Counted from the stretch's first letter, positions 1-8,356 are shown. The stretch is 42,583 bases of DNA from Pseudomonadota bacterium (GCA_021792335.1 JAJYUW010000006.1:1-42583); one strand, 5' to 3'. Numbers and translations are program-made. The notes: a model not told the origin generated them from the letters alone.

Positions 1-200
1 CGTACCGGTTGTCCAAATCAAAAAAACTGCTCTGCATGTCCGCTCGCTCCCGCCCTCAATACCATCTGAGCATTAACGCATCATGCGATAATTCGTGTAC
101 TACAAAACTGAATTTTTAGAAGTGCCCTTTATTCGTGAACATTCGTGTCATTCGTGGTTAATCGCCGTTTTTAGGATAATCCACACATGGGAATTTTTTG
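1..200. other. Upstream intergenic region with short repeat
   Basis: No convincing gene is seen. Positions 131-170 hold a near-tandem ATTCGTG motif (units near 131, 141 and 151) of a kind often seen as dispersed intergenic repeats in proteobacterial genomes. The last 20 bases carry the leader of the TauE/SafE gene. Confidence 0.5.
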
Positions 201-1007
201 ATGATCGGCTGGGAATTCATACTGCTTTATCTTGCCGCCGGCAGCATCGCCGGGTTCCTGGCCGGACTGCTGGGCGTGGGCGGCGGGATCGTGATCGTGC
301 CGATACTGATATTCATCTTCGCCGCCCAGCATTTTCCGCCAGACCACATGATCCATCTGGCGATCGGCACCTCGCTGGCCAGCATCATGTTCACCTCGGT
401 GTCCAGCCTGCGTGCCCACCACGCGCATGGCGCGGTCAACTGGGGCATCGTGAAGCGCATCACGCCGGGCATCCTGCTCGGCACCCTGGCCGGCACGTTT
501 CTGGTGGCGAAACTGCCGGCGGGCTTGCTCAAGGGCTTCTTTATCGCCTTTCTCTTCTACGTGGCGACGCAATTGCTGCTCAACCTCAAACCCAAGCCGA
601 CGCATCAGCTTCCCGGCGCGGGCGGAATGTTCGTCGCGGGCGGGATCATCGGCCTGGTTTCAAGCTTTGTCGGCATCGGCGGCGGCGCCTTGTCCGTGCC
701 CTTCATGACTCGGAGCAACGTCAAGATGCATAACGCCATCGGCACCTCGGCCGCGATCGGATTTCCCATCGCTGTCGCCGGAACCGTCGGCTACCTTCTC
801 AACGGCTGGCCGATTAAAAACCTGCCGCACTGGAGCCTCGGTTTCGTCCACCTGCCTTCCCTGGCCGGGCTGGTGGTGGCAAGCATGCTCATCGCCCCGT
901 TCGGGGCCAGGGCTGCCCACAGGCTGCCGGTGGCGACACTCAAGAAAATCTTCGCGCTGTTCCTCTACATCATCGGCACAAAGATGTTGCTGAATTCGAT
1001 TAACTGA
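201..1007 (+). CDS. Sulfite exporter TauE/SafE family permease
   Basis: A 268-residue polytopic inner-membrane protein of the TauE/SafE (DUF81) family, which exports small sulfur or organic anions; the substrate here is unknown. The two-fold internal repeat typical of the family is visible: a glycine-rich GVGGG motif near residues 25-29 after the first helix, and its counterpart GIGGG near residue 152. About eight hydrophobic segments fill the rest. The ATG at 201 is preferred over a TTG at 198 because GGGA lies just upstream. It converges with the EVE-domain gene, whose stop is only 3 bases away, so no room is left for a separate terminator. Family assignment is strong; substrate is not. Confidence 0.9.
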   Translation: MIGWEFILLYLAAGSIAGFLAGLLGVGGGIVIVPILIFIFAAQHFPPDHMIHLAIGTSLASIMFTSVSSLRAHHAHGAVNWGIVKRITPGILLGTLAGTFLVAKLPAGLLKGFFIAFLFYVATQLLLNLKPKPTHQLPGAGGMFVAGGIIGLVSSFVGIGGGALSVPFMTRSNVKMHNAIGTSAAIGFPIAVAGTVGYLLNGWPIKNLPHWSLGFVHLPSLAGLVVASMLIAPFGARAAHRLPVATLKKIFALFLYIIGTKMLLNSIN

Positions 1008-1010
1008 CTT

Positions 1011-1466
1011 CTACAGCAGCGACAGAATGAATTCCCACTCGCGCGGATCCACCGGCGTGATCGACAGCCGGTTGCCCTTCTGCAGGGTGCGCATCCGTTC
1101 CAGTTCCGGGTGGCTGCGCAGCTCTTTCAGGCTGACCAGCCGGGTCTTCTTCACCAGTTTGACGTCCACGTTGAACCAGCGCGGCGTTTCCGGCGTTGCC
1201 TTGGGATCGAAATATTTGTTCTTCGAGTCGAACTGGGTCTGGTCCGGGTAGGACAGCCGGCTCACCTCGGCCAGCCCGGCGATGCCCGGCTCGGCACAGT
1301 TGGAGTGATAGAAAAGAACGTGGTCGCCCACTTTCATCTGATCGCGCATGAAATTGCGCGCCTGATAGTTGCGCACGCCATACCATGCCACGGCTTGGCC
1401 GGGTAACGCGGCAAGGTCGTCGATACTGCAATCGGAAGGTTCGGATTTCATCAGCCAGTAACGCAT
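1011..1466 (-). CDS. EVE domain-containing protein
   Basis: A 151-residue single-domain EVE (PUA-like fold) protein. EVE domains are thought to bind modified bases in nucleic acids. The sequence starts with the characteristic MRYWLMKSEPS and carries WYGVRNYQARNFMRD, the VGDHVLFYHSN strand-loop and the late ITPVDPREWEFI segment, so it is full length. It lies about 80 bases downstream of the glucan phosphorylase gene on the same strand and may be its distal cotranscript. Fold assignment is firm; the biological target is unknown. Confidence 0.92.
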   Translation of the reverse strand: MRYWLMKSEPSDCSIDDLAALPGQAVAWYGVRNYQARNFMRDQMKVGDHVLFYHSNCAEPGIAGLAEVSRLSYPDQTQFDSKNKYFDPKATPETPRWFNVDVKLVKKTRLVSLKELRSHPELERMRTLQKGNRLSITPVDPREWEFILSLL

Positions 1467-1545
1467 ATATGTCCATTCTTATCCGCTTAACAGTGTACGT
1501 ATTGTACTGTTGCCTATGGATGCATGTAATCCATAAGGAAAAGAA

Positions 1546-4059
1546 TCAGCCGGGAAACCAGTGAATAAGGTTCGATTCCATCGGAACATGCGCTTCCGGA
1601 TGCCAGGCGACGACGCGCGGCGTGAAGTCGGTGGCGGGCCGTGCAGTGGCGATATGGCAATGGTAGACATAGCCGTGGGTAGCGCCGGGTATGCTGGCCC
1701 GGCACTCCATCACCTGGGGCACCGCCGCATCGTTATCCACCGGCTCGGCATACAATTGCACCTGCACCGATTGCGGCGGGATCTCCCCCAGGTAAACCTG
1801 CAGGGCGAAGAGCCACCCGTCCGGCTGTTGCTGCACCTCCAGGTTGGTCAGGTGTATTTCATGCCAATACCGCTTGAGCATGGATGCCCAGGCGGCGAGC
1901 TCTTTTGCCAGGCGGCCGCCATCTGCGCTGCGCCTCCGGTATGCAGTGGACAGCGGGAGATAGGCGTCGCTGACATATTCCTGCAGCATGCGGTTGCTGC
2001 TGAATCGCGGCGCAAGCCTGGACATGCTGGCACGTATGCGCGCCACCCATTCGTGCGGGATGCCCTGTGCGTCGCGGCGGTAAAACAGGGGTACGATCTC
2101 CTGCTCCAGCAGACGATATAGCTGCTCGGCTTCAACGTCGTCCCATTCCGGCTCCGTGTGTTCCAGACCATCGCCCAGCGCCCAGCCCACCTCCGGCACA
2201 TAGGCCTCGGCCCACCAGCCATCCAGCTCCGAAAGATTGAGACCACCGTTGACCAATACCTTCATGCCGGAGGTGCCGCTCGCTTCCCATGGCCGGCGCG
2301 GCGTATTGATCCACACGTCCACCCCCTGGACCAGCTCCTGTGCCAGATCCAGGTCGTAATCCTCGATGAACACCAGGTGCGCGCGCACATCGATGCGCTT
2401 CACAAACTCCGCCCACGCCTGGATAAAGCGCTTGCCTTCCTCATCCTGGGGATGGGCCTTGCCGGCGACGATCAGTTGTACCGGCTGCGACGGCCCTGTC
2501 AGCAGCCGCACCAGCCGCTCCGGATCATGCAGCAGCAAATTCGGGCGCTTGTACTCGGCAAAACGCCGTGCGAAACCGAGCGTGAGCATGTTCGGATCAA
2601 GGATATTATCGGCCTGGGCGATGGCATCCGGATTCGCGCCGTGCTGCCCCAGTTGGCGTGCCAGCCGCCGGCGTGCGTAATGCACCAGTTCTCGCCGCTC
2701 CTCGCCGCGAAACTGCCACAGCGCCTCGTCACTCAGATTCCGAATGGCGCTCGACAGGGTTTCCGGCGTTCCCAGCCAGCGCTCCTTGCCGCAGGCCGTG
2801 GTCCATATCTCGTCGGCCCAAGGCGAATCCCAGGAGGGAACATGCACGCCGTTGGTAATGTGGCCGACAGGCACTTCGCGCTCCGGCCAGCGCGGGAACA
2901 GGTCGCGAAAAATACGGCGGCTGACCGCACCGTGAAGCTGGCTCACGCCATTGACGCTGTCGCAAGTACGCATGGCCAGATAGGCCATGTTGAAAGGCCC
3001 GTCGCCGCCATCGGGGGGCCTGCTCCCCAGAGCCAGCAGGTCGCGCGGAGAAACGCCAAGCTGTTCGGCATAACGGGTGCCATATTCCTCAAGCAGCGCG
3101 CGGGGAAAGACGTCAAAGGCAGCAGCGACCGGTGTATGGGTGGTAAATACATTACCGGCCCGCGTCGCCCAAAGCGCTTCCCAGAAATTCACACTGTTGT
3201 CCAGCATAAAGCGCCGCGCCCGTTCCAGCGTCACCAGCGCGGCATGGCCCTCATTGAGGTGGCATACGTCCGGACGCAGGCCCAGTGCCTCCAGCGCCCG
3301 CCAGCCGCCGATCCCGAGCACGATCTCCTGCATCAGGCGCACCTCCACGCCGCCGCCATATAGCTTGCCGGTAATGCCGCGGTCGGCCGGGCTGTTCATG
3401 GGGTCATTACTGTCCAGCAGGAACAAGGCGACCCTTCCCACCTGCACCTGCCACACGCGCAGCACCAGCACACGGCCCGGAAGCTGGATAGGCACACCCA
3501 GCCAGCCGCCATTGCTGTCGCGTACCGGCGTAATCGGCAAACTGGTGGGTGCATTGTACGGGTAGACTTCGATCTGCCTGCCACGGGCATCGAGCATCTG
3601 GCGGAAATAGCCTTCCTGGTACAGCAAACCCACGGCGACCAGCGGCACGCCAAGATCACTTGCGGCCTTCAGGTAATCGCCCGCAAGTACGCCCAGCCCG
3701 CCGGAGTATAAGGGCAGCGCTTCCGCAAGGCCGTACTCCATGCTGAAGTAGGCAATCAGCGTGTCGCTGTCGGGGTGAGCGTCGCCGAACCATTCGGCTC
3801 CCGTGAGGTAATCACGCCGCGCCTGCAGCAGGCGCTCAAGTTCGGCGCGAAAATCCCACTCCTGCACCAGTTGCTCCAGACGCCGCTGAGAAACGCTCTG
3901 CAGGAGCAGCCACGGGTTCCCGGTTCGTTCCCAGACCGCCGGGTCGATCTGCTGCCACAGGCGGTCTGCCGCATGGCTCCAGGTCCAGCGCAGGTCAAGG
4001 CTGAGCTCGACCAGACCCTCCATGCCAGCCGGAAGCGGCCTCAAAAACGGATGCGTCAT
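1546..4059 (-). CDS. Alpha-glucan phosphorylase (GlgP-like, DUF3417 type)
   Basis: An 837-residue glycosyltransferase family 35 enzyme that phosphorolyses alpha-1,4-glucans to glucose-1-phosphate. The N-terminal ~110 residues form the DUF3417 region found in the alpha-glucan phosphorylase (TIGR02094) branch rather than in MalP. LNEGHAAL, TTHTPVAA and FARRFAEYKRPNLL are visible, and the pyridoxal-phosphate lysine is predicted at K600 in GTSGMK. The ATG at 4059 has an AGGAG ribosome-binding site. It begins 33 bases after the yqjK-like stop, so cotranscription with the yqj genes is likely. No other glycogen genes are in the window. Classical glgP is a related but different branch, so no symbol is given. 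Confidence 0.93.
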   Translation of the reverse strand: MTHPFLRPLPAGMEGLVELSLDLRWTWSHAADRLWQQIDPAVWERTGNPWLLLQSVSQRRLEQLVQEWDFRAELERLLQARRDYLTGAEWFGDAHPDSDTLIAYFSMEYGLAEALPLYSGGLGVLAGDYLKAASDLGVPLVAVGLLYQEGYFRQMLDARGRQIEVYPYNAPTSLPITPVRDSNGGWLGVPIQLPGRVLVLRVWQVQVGRVALFLLDSNDPMNSPADRGITGKLYGGGVEVRLMQEIVLGIGGWRALEALGLRPDVCHLNEGHAALVTLERARRFMLDNSVNFWEALWATRAGNVFTTHTPVAAAFDVFPRALLEEYGTRYAEQLGVSPRDLLALGSRPPDGGDGPFNMAYLAMRTCDSVNGVSQLHGAVSRRIFRDLFPRWPEREVPVGHITNGVHVPSWDSPWADEIWTTACGKERWLGTPETLSSAIRNLSDEALWQFRGEERRELVHYARRRLARQLGQHGANPDAIAQADNILDPNMLTLGFARRFAEYKRPNLLLHDPERLVRLLTGPSQPVQLIVAGKAHPQDEEGKRFIQAWAEFVKRIDVRAHLVFIEDYDLDLAQELVQGVDVWINTPRRPWEASGTSGMKVLVNGGLNLSELDGWWAEAYVPEVGWALGDGLEHTEPEWDDVEAEQLYRLLEQEIVPLFYRRDAQGIPHEWVARIRASMSRLAPRFSSNRMLQEYVSDAYLPLSTAYRRRSADGGRLAKELAAWASMLKRYWHEIHLTNLEVQQQPDGWLFALQVYLGEIPPQSVQVQLYAEPVDNDAAVPQVMECRASIPGATHGYVYHCHIATARPATDFTPRVVAWHPEAHVPMESNLIHWFPG

Positions 4060-4092
4060 AATGCGCTCCTGGAAGAGGGGGTGCAGAAGAAA

Positions 4093-4383
4093 TCAGCCGC
4101 CCGGCAATCTTTGTTTGACGACGCGGACTATGCGCCATACCATCCAGCCGCTTCTCAACCAGCCCATGACGCGCCTGGGGCGGATAACCGCCACGAACAC
4201 GGCAATTCCCGCCAACAATTCCGGATGGCTCTTGAGATAGCGGACGGCCGCCACACCCTGGTCCACGACTGCCAGCGGCACCCGCCATGGCGCAAGCTGT
4301 CGCGCAAGTGCCGCACGCTGCGCCGCGGCCCTCGCCGTCAGGGTCGCCCGGCGTTCGGCCAACTCAAGCAGTCTGGCATTCAT
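4093..4383 (-). CDS. YqjK-like family protein
   Basis: A 96-residue basic protein with an arginine-rich helical N-terminus (ELAERRATLTARAAAQRAAL) and a central hydrophobic stretch (LLAGIAVFVAVI, about residues 60-72). This resembles E. coli YqjK-like proteins encoded beside yqjD and yqjE. Its ATG overlaps the stop of the upstream yqjE-like gene as ATGA, indicating translational coupling. Molecular function is not known. The assignment rests on gene order and general composition. Confidence 0.75.
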   Translation of the reverse strand: MNARLLELAERRATLTARAAAQRAALARQLAPWRVPLAVVDQGVAAVRYLKSHPELLAGIAVFVAVIRPRRVMGWLRSGWMVWRIVRVVKQRLPGG

Positions 4384-4784
4384 GGACCCTGCCTTAACTG
4401 CTCGCGATCATTGGACAGCTCCGCCAGGCTCCCGGCAAACAAGCGGGGTTTGGCGCGTGCCTTGGCCAGAACGGCCAGCACCGCCAATACGGCCGCCAGC
4501 AGAAACGCCGCGGCCAGAACACCCAGCGCCAGCAGGCGATGGGTCTCCCAGTAAGCGACCACCACAAACACCGTCGCGAGCACGATCCCCATGCCAGCGC
4601 AAAACAGCGCAACCAGGGTCCATGCCAGCATGGAACCCAGCCACACCCGCTCTTCTTCGAGCTCCGTGGAGAGAAGGTCCAATCGGGTGTGGGCGATGGC
4701 AACAAGGGTGGCAGCCAGCGTTTTCAGCGAGTCAAACAAGCCGCCACGCCGGTCCCCGCCGGGATCAGGTGCCTCAAAAAGCAT
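4380..4784 (-). CDS. Phage holin family / YqjE-like membrane protein
   Basis: A 134-residue protein with two strong transmembrane helices (about residues 53-76 and 83-105). Flanking cytoplasmic segments are amphipathic: LFDSLKTLAATLVAIAHTRL at the front and an Arg/Lys-rich tail. It matches the YqjE / putative actinobacterial-holin-X superfamily. It sits between a yqjD-like and a yqjK-like gene as in the enterobacterial yqjCDEK operon, which is associated with stationary phase and stress. Despite the family name no lysis role is implied. Function is inferred from context only. Confidence 0.82.
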   Translation of the reverse strand: MLFEAPDPGGDRRGGLFDSLKTLAATLVAIAHTRLDLLSTELEEERVWLGSMLAWTLVALFCAGMGIVLATVFVVVAYWETHRLLALGVLAAAFLLAAVLAVLAVLAKARAKPRLFAGSLAELSNDREQLRQGP

Positions 4785-4793
4785 AAACCGGGA

Positions 4794-5129
4794 TCAGCGG
4801 CGCGAGATCAGTAGACCCAGCACAAACCCGACCGCCGTGCCGATTCCCACAGCCTTCCAGGGATTGGCCCGCACGTAATCGTCGGTGGCCTTGGCGGCCA
4901 CCTTGGTTTTCTCGACCACCACAGCCTGCGCTTCGGCAAGCCTGATCTTCGCCGCCTTCAGCGACTCCTCCGCCTTGGCGCGTGCCGCCACGATCCGCTC
5001 ACCTGTCTGGTTAGCAGTGGCCTTGAGCAACTCCTCGGCATCAGCCACCACCACCCGGAGGTCTCCCATCAGTTTTTCCTTGGTGACCTGTTCCAATTCT
5101 GCCGACACTGCCTGTTCTTGCGTAGCCAT
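4794..5129 (-). CDS. DUF883 family protein (YqjD/ElaB-like)
   Basis: A 111-residue protein of the DUF883 family. It has a long amphipathic, Ala/Lys/Glu-rich coiled-coil region (about residues 10-75), then the conserved NPWKAVGIGTAVGFVLGLLISRR tail, a C-terminal transmembrane anchor ending in paired arginines. In E. coli, YqjD and ElaB tether ribosomes to the inner membrane in stationary phase; the same role here is an inference. A strong purine-rich ribosome-binding site (AGAGAGGG) precedes the ATG. It is the first gene of the yqjDEK-like operon, with a promoter at 5196-5223. Confidence 0.88.
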   Translation of the reverse strand: MATQEQAVSAELEQVTKEKLMGDLRVVVADAEELLKATANQTGERIVAARAKAEESLKAAKIRLAEAQAVVVEKTKVAAKATDDYVRANPWKAVGIGTAVGFVLGLLISRR

Positions 5130-5195
5130 GATAACCCTCTCTTCTTGTTAACGTTTTGGACAAGCCCCTGTGCATAAAGCAACTTGCATATTTCC

Positions 5196-5223
5196 ATTAT
5201 AGGACACAATGCAATTCAATCCA
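5196..5223 (-). promoter_or_regulatory. Predicted sigma70 promoter of the yqjD-like operon
   Basis: On the minus strand a perfect -10 box TATAAT (5201-5196) lies 16 bases downstream of a partial -35 box TGGATT (5223-5218). The predicted start is about 60 bases upstream of the yqjD-like ATG. The promoter sits just after the fau stop, separating the two units. Confidence 0.6.
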
Positions 5224-5251
5224 TTCGGGATAGTCGAAACCCGCCCTTAGA

Positions 5252-5842
5252 TCATTTTCTGCTGGCGTAATAAATCCGCCGCTCGGTAATCACCGCATCG
5301 AGATGCATATCCCACGGGTCGACAGGAATCTCCCCCACCTTCTGGCATTCATAGCCGACGCCGACCAGAAACGGCTTGCGCCACACCGTGCGGCGCCGCA
5401 GATAGGCCAGGCTGGCATCGTAGAAGCCGCCGCCCATGCCGAGGCGGTGGCACGCCTCGTCAAAGCCGACCAGGGGGACAAACAGCAGGTCGAGCTGCCA
5501 GGCGCGCACCGGGCGTGGCGTCCAGTGTTCGTGTATGCCGAAGCGGTTGAGGTACCAGCGCGGCAGCGGCGTCAACCGGCTGAAACCGAGCCGGCGTTGA
5601 AATTTCCAGGGAACGATGGGCAAAAAGCACGCCTTGCCCAACCAGAGCGCCTGATTGAGCAAGGGCATCAAATTCATTTCTTCATGGGTTGAGGCATAAA
5701 AGCCGATGCGGCGACGGTTGAGCAACAGGCCTTGTGTCATGACCACCCGCCGCAGCCCGTCGGCAGCATGGCGGCGCTGCCGCGCGGAAAGCGCTCGGCG
5801 CACCCGGCGCAATCGTGCACGCAACTGCTTCTTGTTGTTCAT
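5252..5842 (-). CDS. fau: 5-formyltetrahydrofolate cyclo-ligase
   Basis: A 196-residue enzyme that converts 5-formyl-THF to 5,10-methenyl-THF using ATP. Family marks are the basic N-terminus (KKQLRARLRRVRRALS), GFYASTHEEMNLMPLL (substrate and phosphate contacts), the FVPLVGFDE strand and the glycine-rich GMGGGFYD nucleotide-binding loop near residue 135. It lies directly downstream of 6S RNA. The zapA - 6S RNA - fau (ygfA) order is the conserved proteobacterial arrangement, which supports both calls and suggests readthrough transcription from the 6S gene. Confidence 0.95.
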   Translation of the reverse strand: MNNKKQLRARLRRVRRALSARQRRHAADGLRRVVMTQGLLLNRRRIGFYASTHEEMNLMPLLNQALWLGKACFLPIVPWKFQRRLGFSRLTPLPRWYLNRFGIHEHWTPRPVRAWQLDLLFVPLVGFDEACHRLGMGGGFYDASLAYLRRRTVWRKPFLVGVGYECQKVGEIPVDPWDMHLDAVITERRIYYASRK

Positions 5843-5872
5843 GGCGCCAGAAGAGTTCTGGTAGGGAGAAAT

Positions 5873-6052
5873 AAAGTCCCCGCGAATGCCGTCAAGACCA
5901 GCATCTTGAACCTAGGGTTCAAGGTGGTCGCAGCCTGAGCGCATCAGGCACATCCGGGAAGGGACGCGCACAACAGCACTCTTCGTAGCCGCAACCAGTC
6001 TATGCGAATCGGTCAAAGAATATATGGCCTTGACGAACACCGCAGGGAGCAA
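5873..6052 (-). ncRNA. ssrS: 6S RNA (SsrS)
   Basis: Regulator that mimics an open promoter and binds sigma70 RNA polymerase. Evidence read from the sequence: the diagnostic foldback TTGAACCCTAGGTTCAA is at 5922-5906, flanked by ACCACC and ATGCTGG as in known 6S RNAs. A terminal stem pairs TCCCTGCG (6048-6041) with CGCGGGGA (5884-5877) and GTCAAG (6034-6029) with CTTGAC. The overall length is about 180 nt. Synteny agrees: zapA upstream, fau downstream. Exact ends are estimates from the closing stem. Confidence 0.9.
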
Positions 6053-6232
6053 ATCAAAGCAAGCCGATCAAAACAAGCGCACTTCACCATCGCTCCTTCT
6101 CCCTCTGGGAGAAGGTTGGGATGAGGGCGGCTCTCCTTCCAATGAGCTTCCCTCACCTCAACCCTCTCCCGCAAGCGGGAGAGGGAGCAAACGAAAAAGG
6201 CGCTTGTTTTGATCGGCTTGCTTTGATTTGCT
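6048..6232. repeat. Foldback element with perfect 33-bp inverted repeats
   Basis: Arms at 6048-6080 and 6200-6232 are exact reverse complements over 33 bases. They enclose 119 bases made of two GC-rich palindromic units (CTCCCTCTGGGAG near 6112 and CTCTCCCGCAAGCGGGAGAG near 6165). The internal units belong to the same REP-like family as those at 14324-14480 and 42456-42583. The left arm abuts and slightly overlaps the 5' end of 6S RNA; the right arm lies 26 bases from the zapA stop. No transposase or ORF is inside. Confidence 0.9.
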
Positions 6233-6257
6233 TCATGGGAAAAGATCGAGGAGGAAA

Positions 6258-6569
6258 CTAGAACAACTCGTCCTGATCGGTCATGGCCTGCTCGATCTGC
6301 AACTGCATGGCTTTCATTCTACGCTTGTATTCGCCGATGTCAAAACTGCCGGCGAGACGGGTGGAGAGGAATTCGTGGGCAATGTTCAGCGCCGCCATGA
6401 TGGCAATGCGCTCTACGCCGATGACTTTGCCGTCACCGCGGATTTCACGCATTTTCTTGTCGAGGTAATCCACCGACTCGAGCAGCGCCTGTTGTTCGCC
6501 TTCCGGGCAGGCGACGCGGAACTCCCGCCCCATGATGGTCACGTCCAAGCCCTTGATGTCACCGCTCAT
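6258..6569 (-). CDS. zapA: Cell division protein ZapA
   Basis: A 103-residue ZapA, which binds and bundles FtsZ at the division ring. The conserved N-terminal strand region (VTIMGREFRVACPEGEQ) is followed by LLESVDYLDKKMREI, then the VERIAIMAALNIAHEFL helix and a C-terminal coiled coil of about 35 residues. Its start overlaps the zapB-like stop (ATGA), so the two proteins are translationally coupled. It lies upstream of 6S RNA as usual. Confidence 0.94.
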   Translation of the reverse strand: MSGDIKGLDVTIMGREFRVACPEGEQQALLESVDYLDKKMREIRGDGKVIGVERIAIMAALNIAHEFLSTRLAGSFDIGEYKRRMKAMQLQIEQAMTDQDELF

Positions 6570-6766
6570 GCTTCATCCTCGGGGATCTTTTCGAGCAAGG
6601 CTTCGAGCCGGCCCTTGGCGCCGGTAATTTTTTCCACCAGGTGCTGATTTTCATTTTGCACATTCGCCAGCTGCTGACGCAACTGCAGGTTCTCCGAGCG
6701 CAGGCGCTGGTTCATCTGCACGAATTGCGTTATTTTTTCTTCGAGGGCTTTGAGTTCCGCTTCCAT
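6566..6766 (-). CDS. ZapB-like coiled-coil protein (TIGR02449 family)
   Basis: A 66-residue protein that is almost entirely one coiled coil with regular heptads (LKALEEKITQFVQMNQRLR, LRQQLANVQNENQHL). It matches the small ZapB-like family encoded before zapA in beta- and gammaproteobacteria. The first in-frame start is a TTG at 6802, but that codon is the -35 box of a good promoter. The ATG at 6766 is therefore taken as the start. The transcript would begin at or within a base or two of this ATG, so the message may be leaderless. The role in Z-ring organisation is inferred from family and neighbour. Confidence 0.82.
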   Translation of the reverse strand: MEAELKALEEKITQFVQMNQRLRSENLQLRQQLANVQNENQHLVEKITGAKGRLEALLEKIPEDEA

Positions 6767-6772
6767 TTTTAC

Positions 6773-6802
6773 ACTATAGTTTGAAAAATCCCTTGCAGTC
6801 AA
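6773..6802 (-). promoter_or_regulatory. Predicted sigma70 promoter of zapB-like/zapA
   Basis: TTGACT (6802-6797), an 18-base spacer, then TATAGT (6778-6773) on the minus strand. The expected +1 is at about 6767-6765, i.e. at the ATG of the zapB-like gene. No Shine-Dalgarno is seen between -10 and ATG. Confidence 0.7.
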
Positions 6803-6868
6803 CTGCTAACGGCACGTTTTAAAAGTGTTTTGCCAGATATGACAATAGCTTGGCAAGCATTCCGTCCG

Positions 6869-8323
6869 TCAGCCAAAGAATGGCTCCAGTTTTCCCCAGT
6901 CCAGGTACTGTTCCACCGCATCCGCCATTTGATCGATCCCGCGCTCGCGCAGCGCCGCGTAATCATGCTCGTGACCCGCCGCCAAACCGGCCCAGCGCAG
7001 CAGTGCGGCGCAGGCTTCGCCCTGGTCGAACAGACCATGAACATAGGTTCCCAATACCTGTCCGTTGGCCGACAAGGCGCCGTCGTCGCAGCCCTCCAGG
7101 TGTACGGCGGGACAATTCAGGGACGGCCCGGCGCTCACCCCGGCATGAATTTCGTAGCCGGTGACCGCCGCGTCAGCAAGCACCAACTTCCCGCTTACCC
7201 GTTTCAGCTGCTTTTCCGGCTTCAGCTCCGTTTCCATTTCCAGCAGGCCGAGGCCGTCGCTGCTGCCCGCCTCCCCCTCGATGCCGAGCGGGTCGTGCAG
7301 TTTGTTCCCCAGCATCTGGAACCCGCCGCAGATGCCGATGACTTTGCCGCCGTAGCGCAAGTGGCGCCGGATCGCATCCTCCCAGCCGTTGGCGCGCAGC
7401 CAGGCCAGATCGGCGCGCACGCTTTTGCTGCCGGGCAGCACGATCAGGTCGGCGGCGGGTATGGACTCCCCGCTCCTGACAAAATGCAGCGCAACTTCCG
7501 GGTGCAGGCGCAGCGCGTCGAAATCGGTGTGGTTGCTGATGCGCGGCAGCAGCGGCACCGCCACCCGCAGCGGACGCTCGCTGCGGGACGCAAAAGACAG
7601 CCTGCCGAGCCCGTCTTCCGCTTCCAGGTGGAGGTCGTGCAAATAAGGCAGCACGCCGATCACCGGTTTGCCGGTGCGCTGCTCCAGCCAGTCCAGGCCC
7701 GGCTGCAGCAGCCCGATGTCGCCGCGGAAGCGGTTGATGACGAAGCCGCGCACCCGCTCCTGCTCGGAAGCGGACAGCAGTTCCAGCGTCCCCACCAGGT
7801 GGGCGAACACGCCGCCGCGGTCGATATCGGCGACCAGCAGCACCGGGCAGTCCACCACTTCGGCAAAGCCCATGTTGGCGATGTCGCGGTCGCGCAGGTT
7901 GATTTCCGCCGGGCTGCCCGCCCCCTCCACCACCACGATCTCGTATTCTTCGGCCAGGCGGGCATGGGACTCCAGCACCGCCGCCAGCAATCGCGGCTTG
8001 AATTCATGGTAGCGGCGGGCGTCCATCTCGGTAACGGCTTTGCCGTGCACGATCACCTGCGCGCCGATATCGGTATTGGGCTTGAGCAGCACCGGGTTCA
8101 TGTCGGTGCGGGGCTCCAGCTTGCACGCATCGGCCTGCACCGCCTGGGCGCGGCCGATCTCGCCGCCGTCCACAGTCACCGCGCTGTTCAAGGCCATGTT
8201 CTGCGGCTTGAACGGAGCGACGCGCCTGCCGCGGCGGTAGAGGGCGCGGCACAGCCCCGTCACCAGCGCGCTCTTGCCGGCGTCCGAGGTGCAGCCCTGG
8301 ATCATCAGTGTTTTTGCAGTCAT
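6869..8323 (-). CDS. cobQ: Cobyric acid synthase CobQ
   Basis: A 484-residue glutamine-dependent enzyme that amidates four side chains of adenosylcobyrinic acid a,c-diamide to give adenosylcobyric acid. The N-terminal ATP-binding domain starts [15 protein letters not shown] (P-loop-like), with KPQNMALNS and [14 protein letters not shown] following. The C-terminal glutamine amidotransferase domain has the nucleophile C332 in [11 protein letters not shown] and the histidine in TYVHGLFD. The ATG at 8323 is chosen because longer forms would read through a repeat. It is last in the cobalamin locus, separated from cobD by a hairpin-forming repeat. Confidence 0.95.
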   Translation of the reverse strand: MTAKTLMIQGCTSDAGKSALVTGLCRALYRRGRRVAPFKPQNMALNSAVTVDGGEIGRAQAVQADACKLEPRTDMNPVLLKPNTDIGAQVIVHGKAVTEMDARRYHEFKPRLLAAVLESHARLAEEYEIVVVEGAGSPAEINLRDRDIANMGFAEVVDCPVLLVADIDRGGVFAHLVGTLELLSASEQERVRGFVINRFRGDIGLLQPGLDWLEQRTGKPVIGVLPYLHDLHLEAEDGLGRLSFASRSERPLRVAVPLLPRISNHTDFDALRLHPEVALHFVRSGESIPAADLIVLPGSKSVRADLAWLRANGWEDAIRRHLRYGGKVIGICGGFQMLGNKLHDPLGIEGEAGSSDGLGLLEMETELKPEKQLKRVSGKLVLADAAVTGYEIHAGVSAGPSLNCPAVHLEGCDDGALSANGQVLGTYVHGLFDQGEACAALLRWAGLAAGHEHDYAALRERGIDQMADAVEQYLDWGKLEPFFG

Positions 8324-8356
8324 GTCGAATAAGCTCAAGAATATGAAAAACCCATA

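Noticed and set aside
2158-3363. 401-codon open frame on the plus strand opposite the glucan phosphorylase
   Set aside because: Shadow of a motif-complete phosphorylase gene; no similarity recognised.
6024-6212. 62-codon frame crossing 6S RNA and the foldback repeat
   Set aside because: It is read through a structural RNA gene and palindromic repeats; no start signal.
6830-8332. 500-codon open frame on the plus strand opposite cobQ
   Set aside because: Composition is His/Gln/Arg-rich shadow sequence, while cobQ on the other strand has all its motifs.
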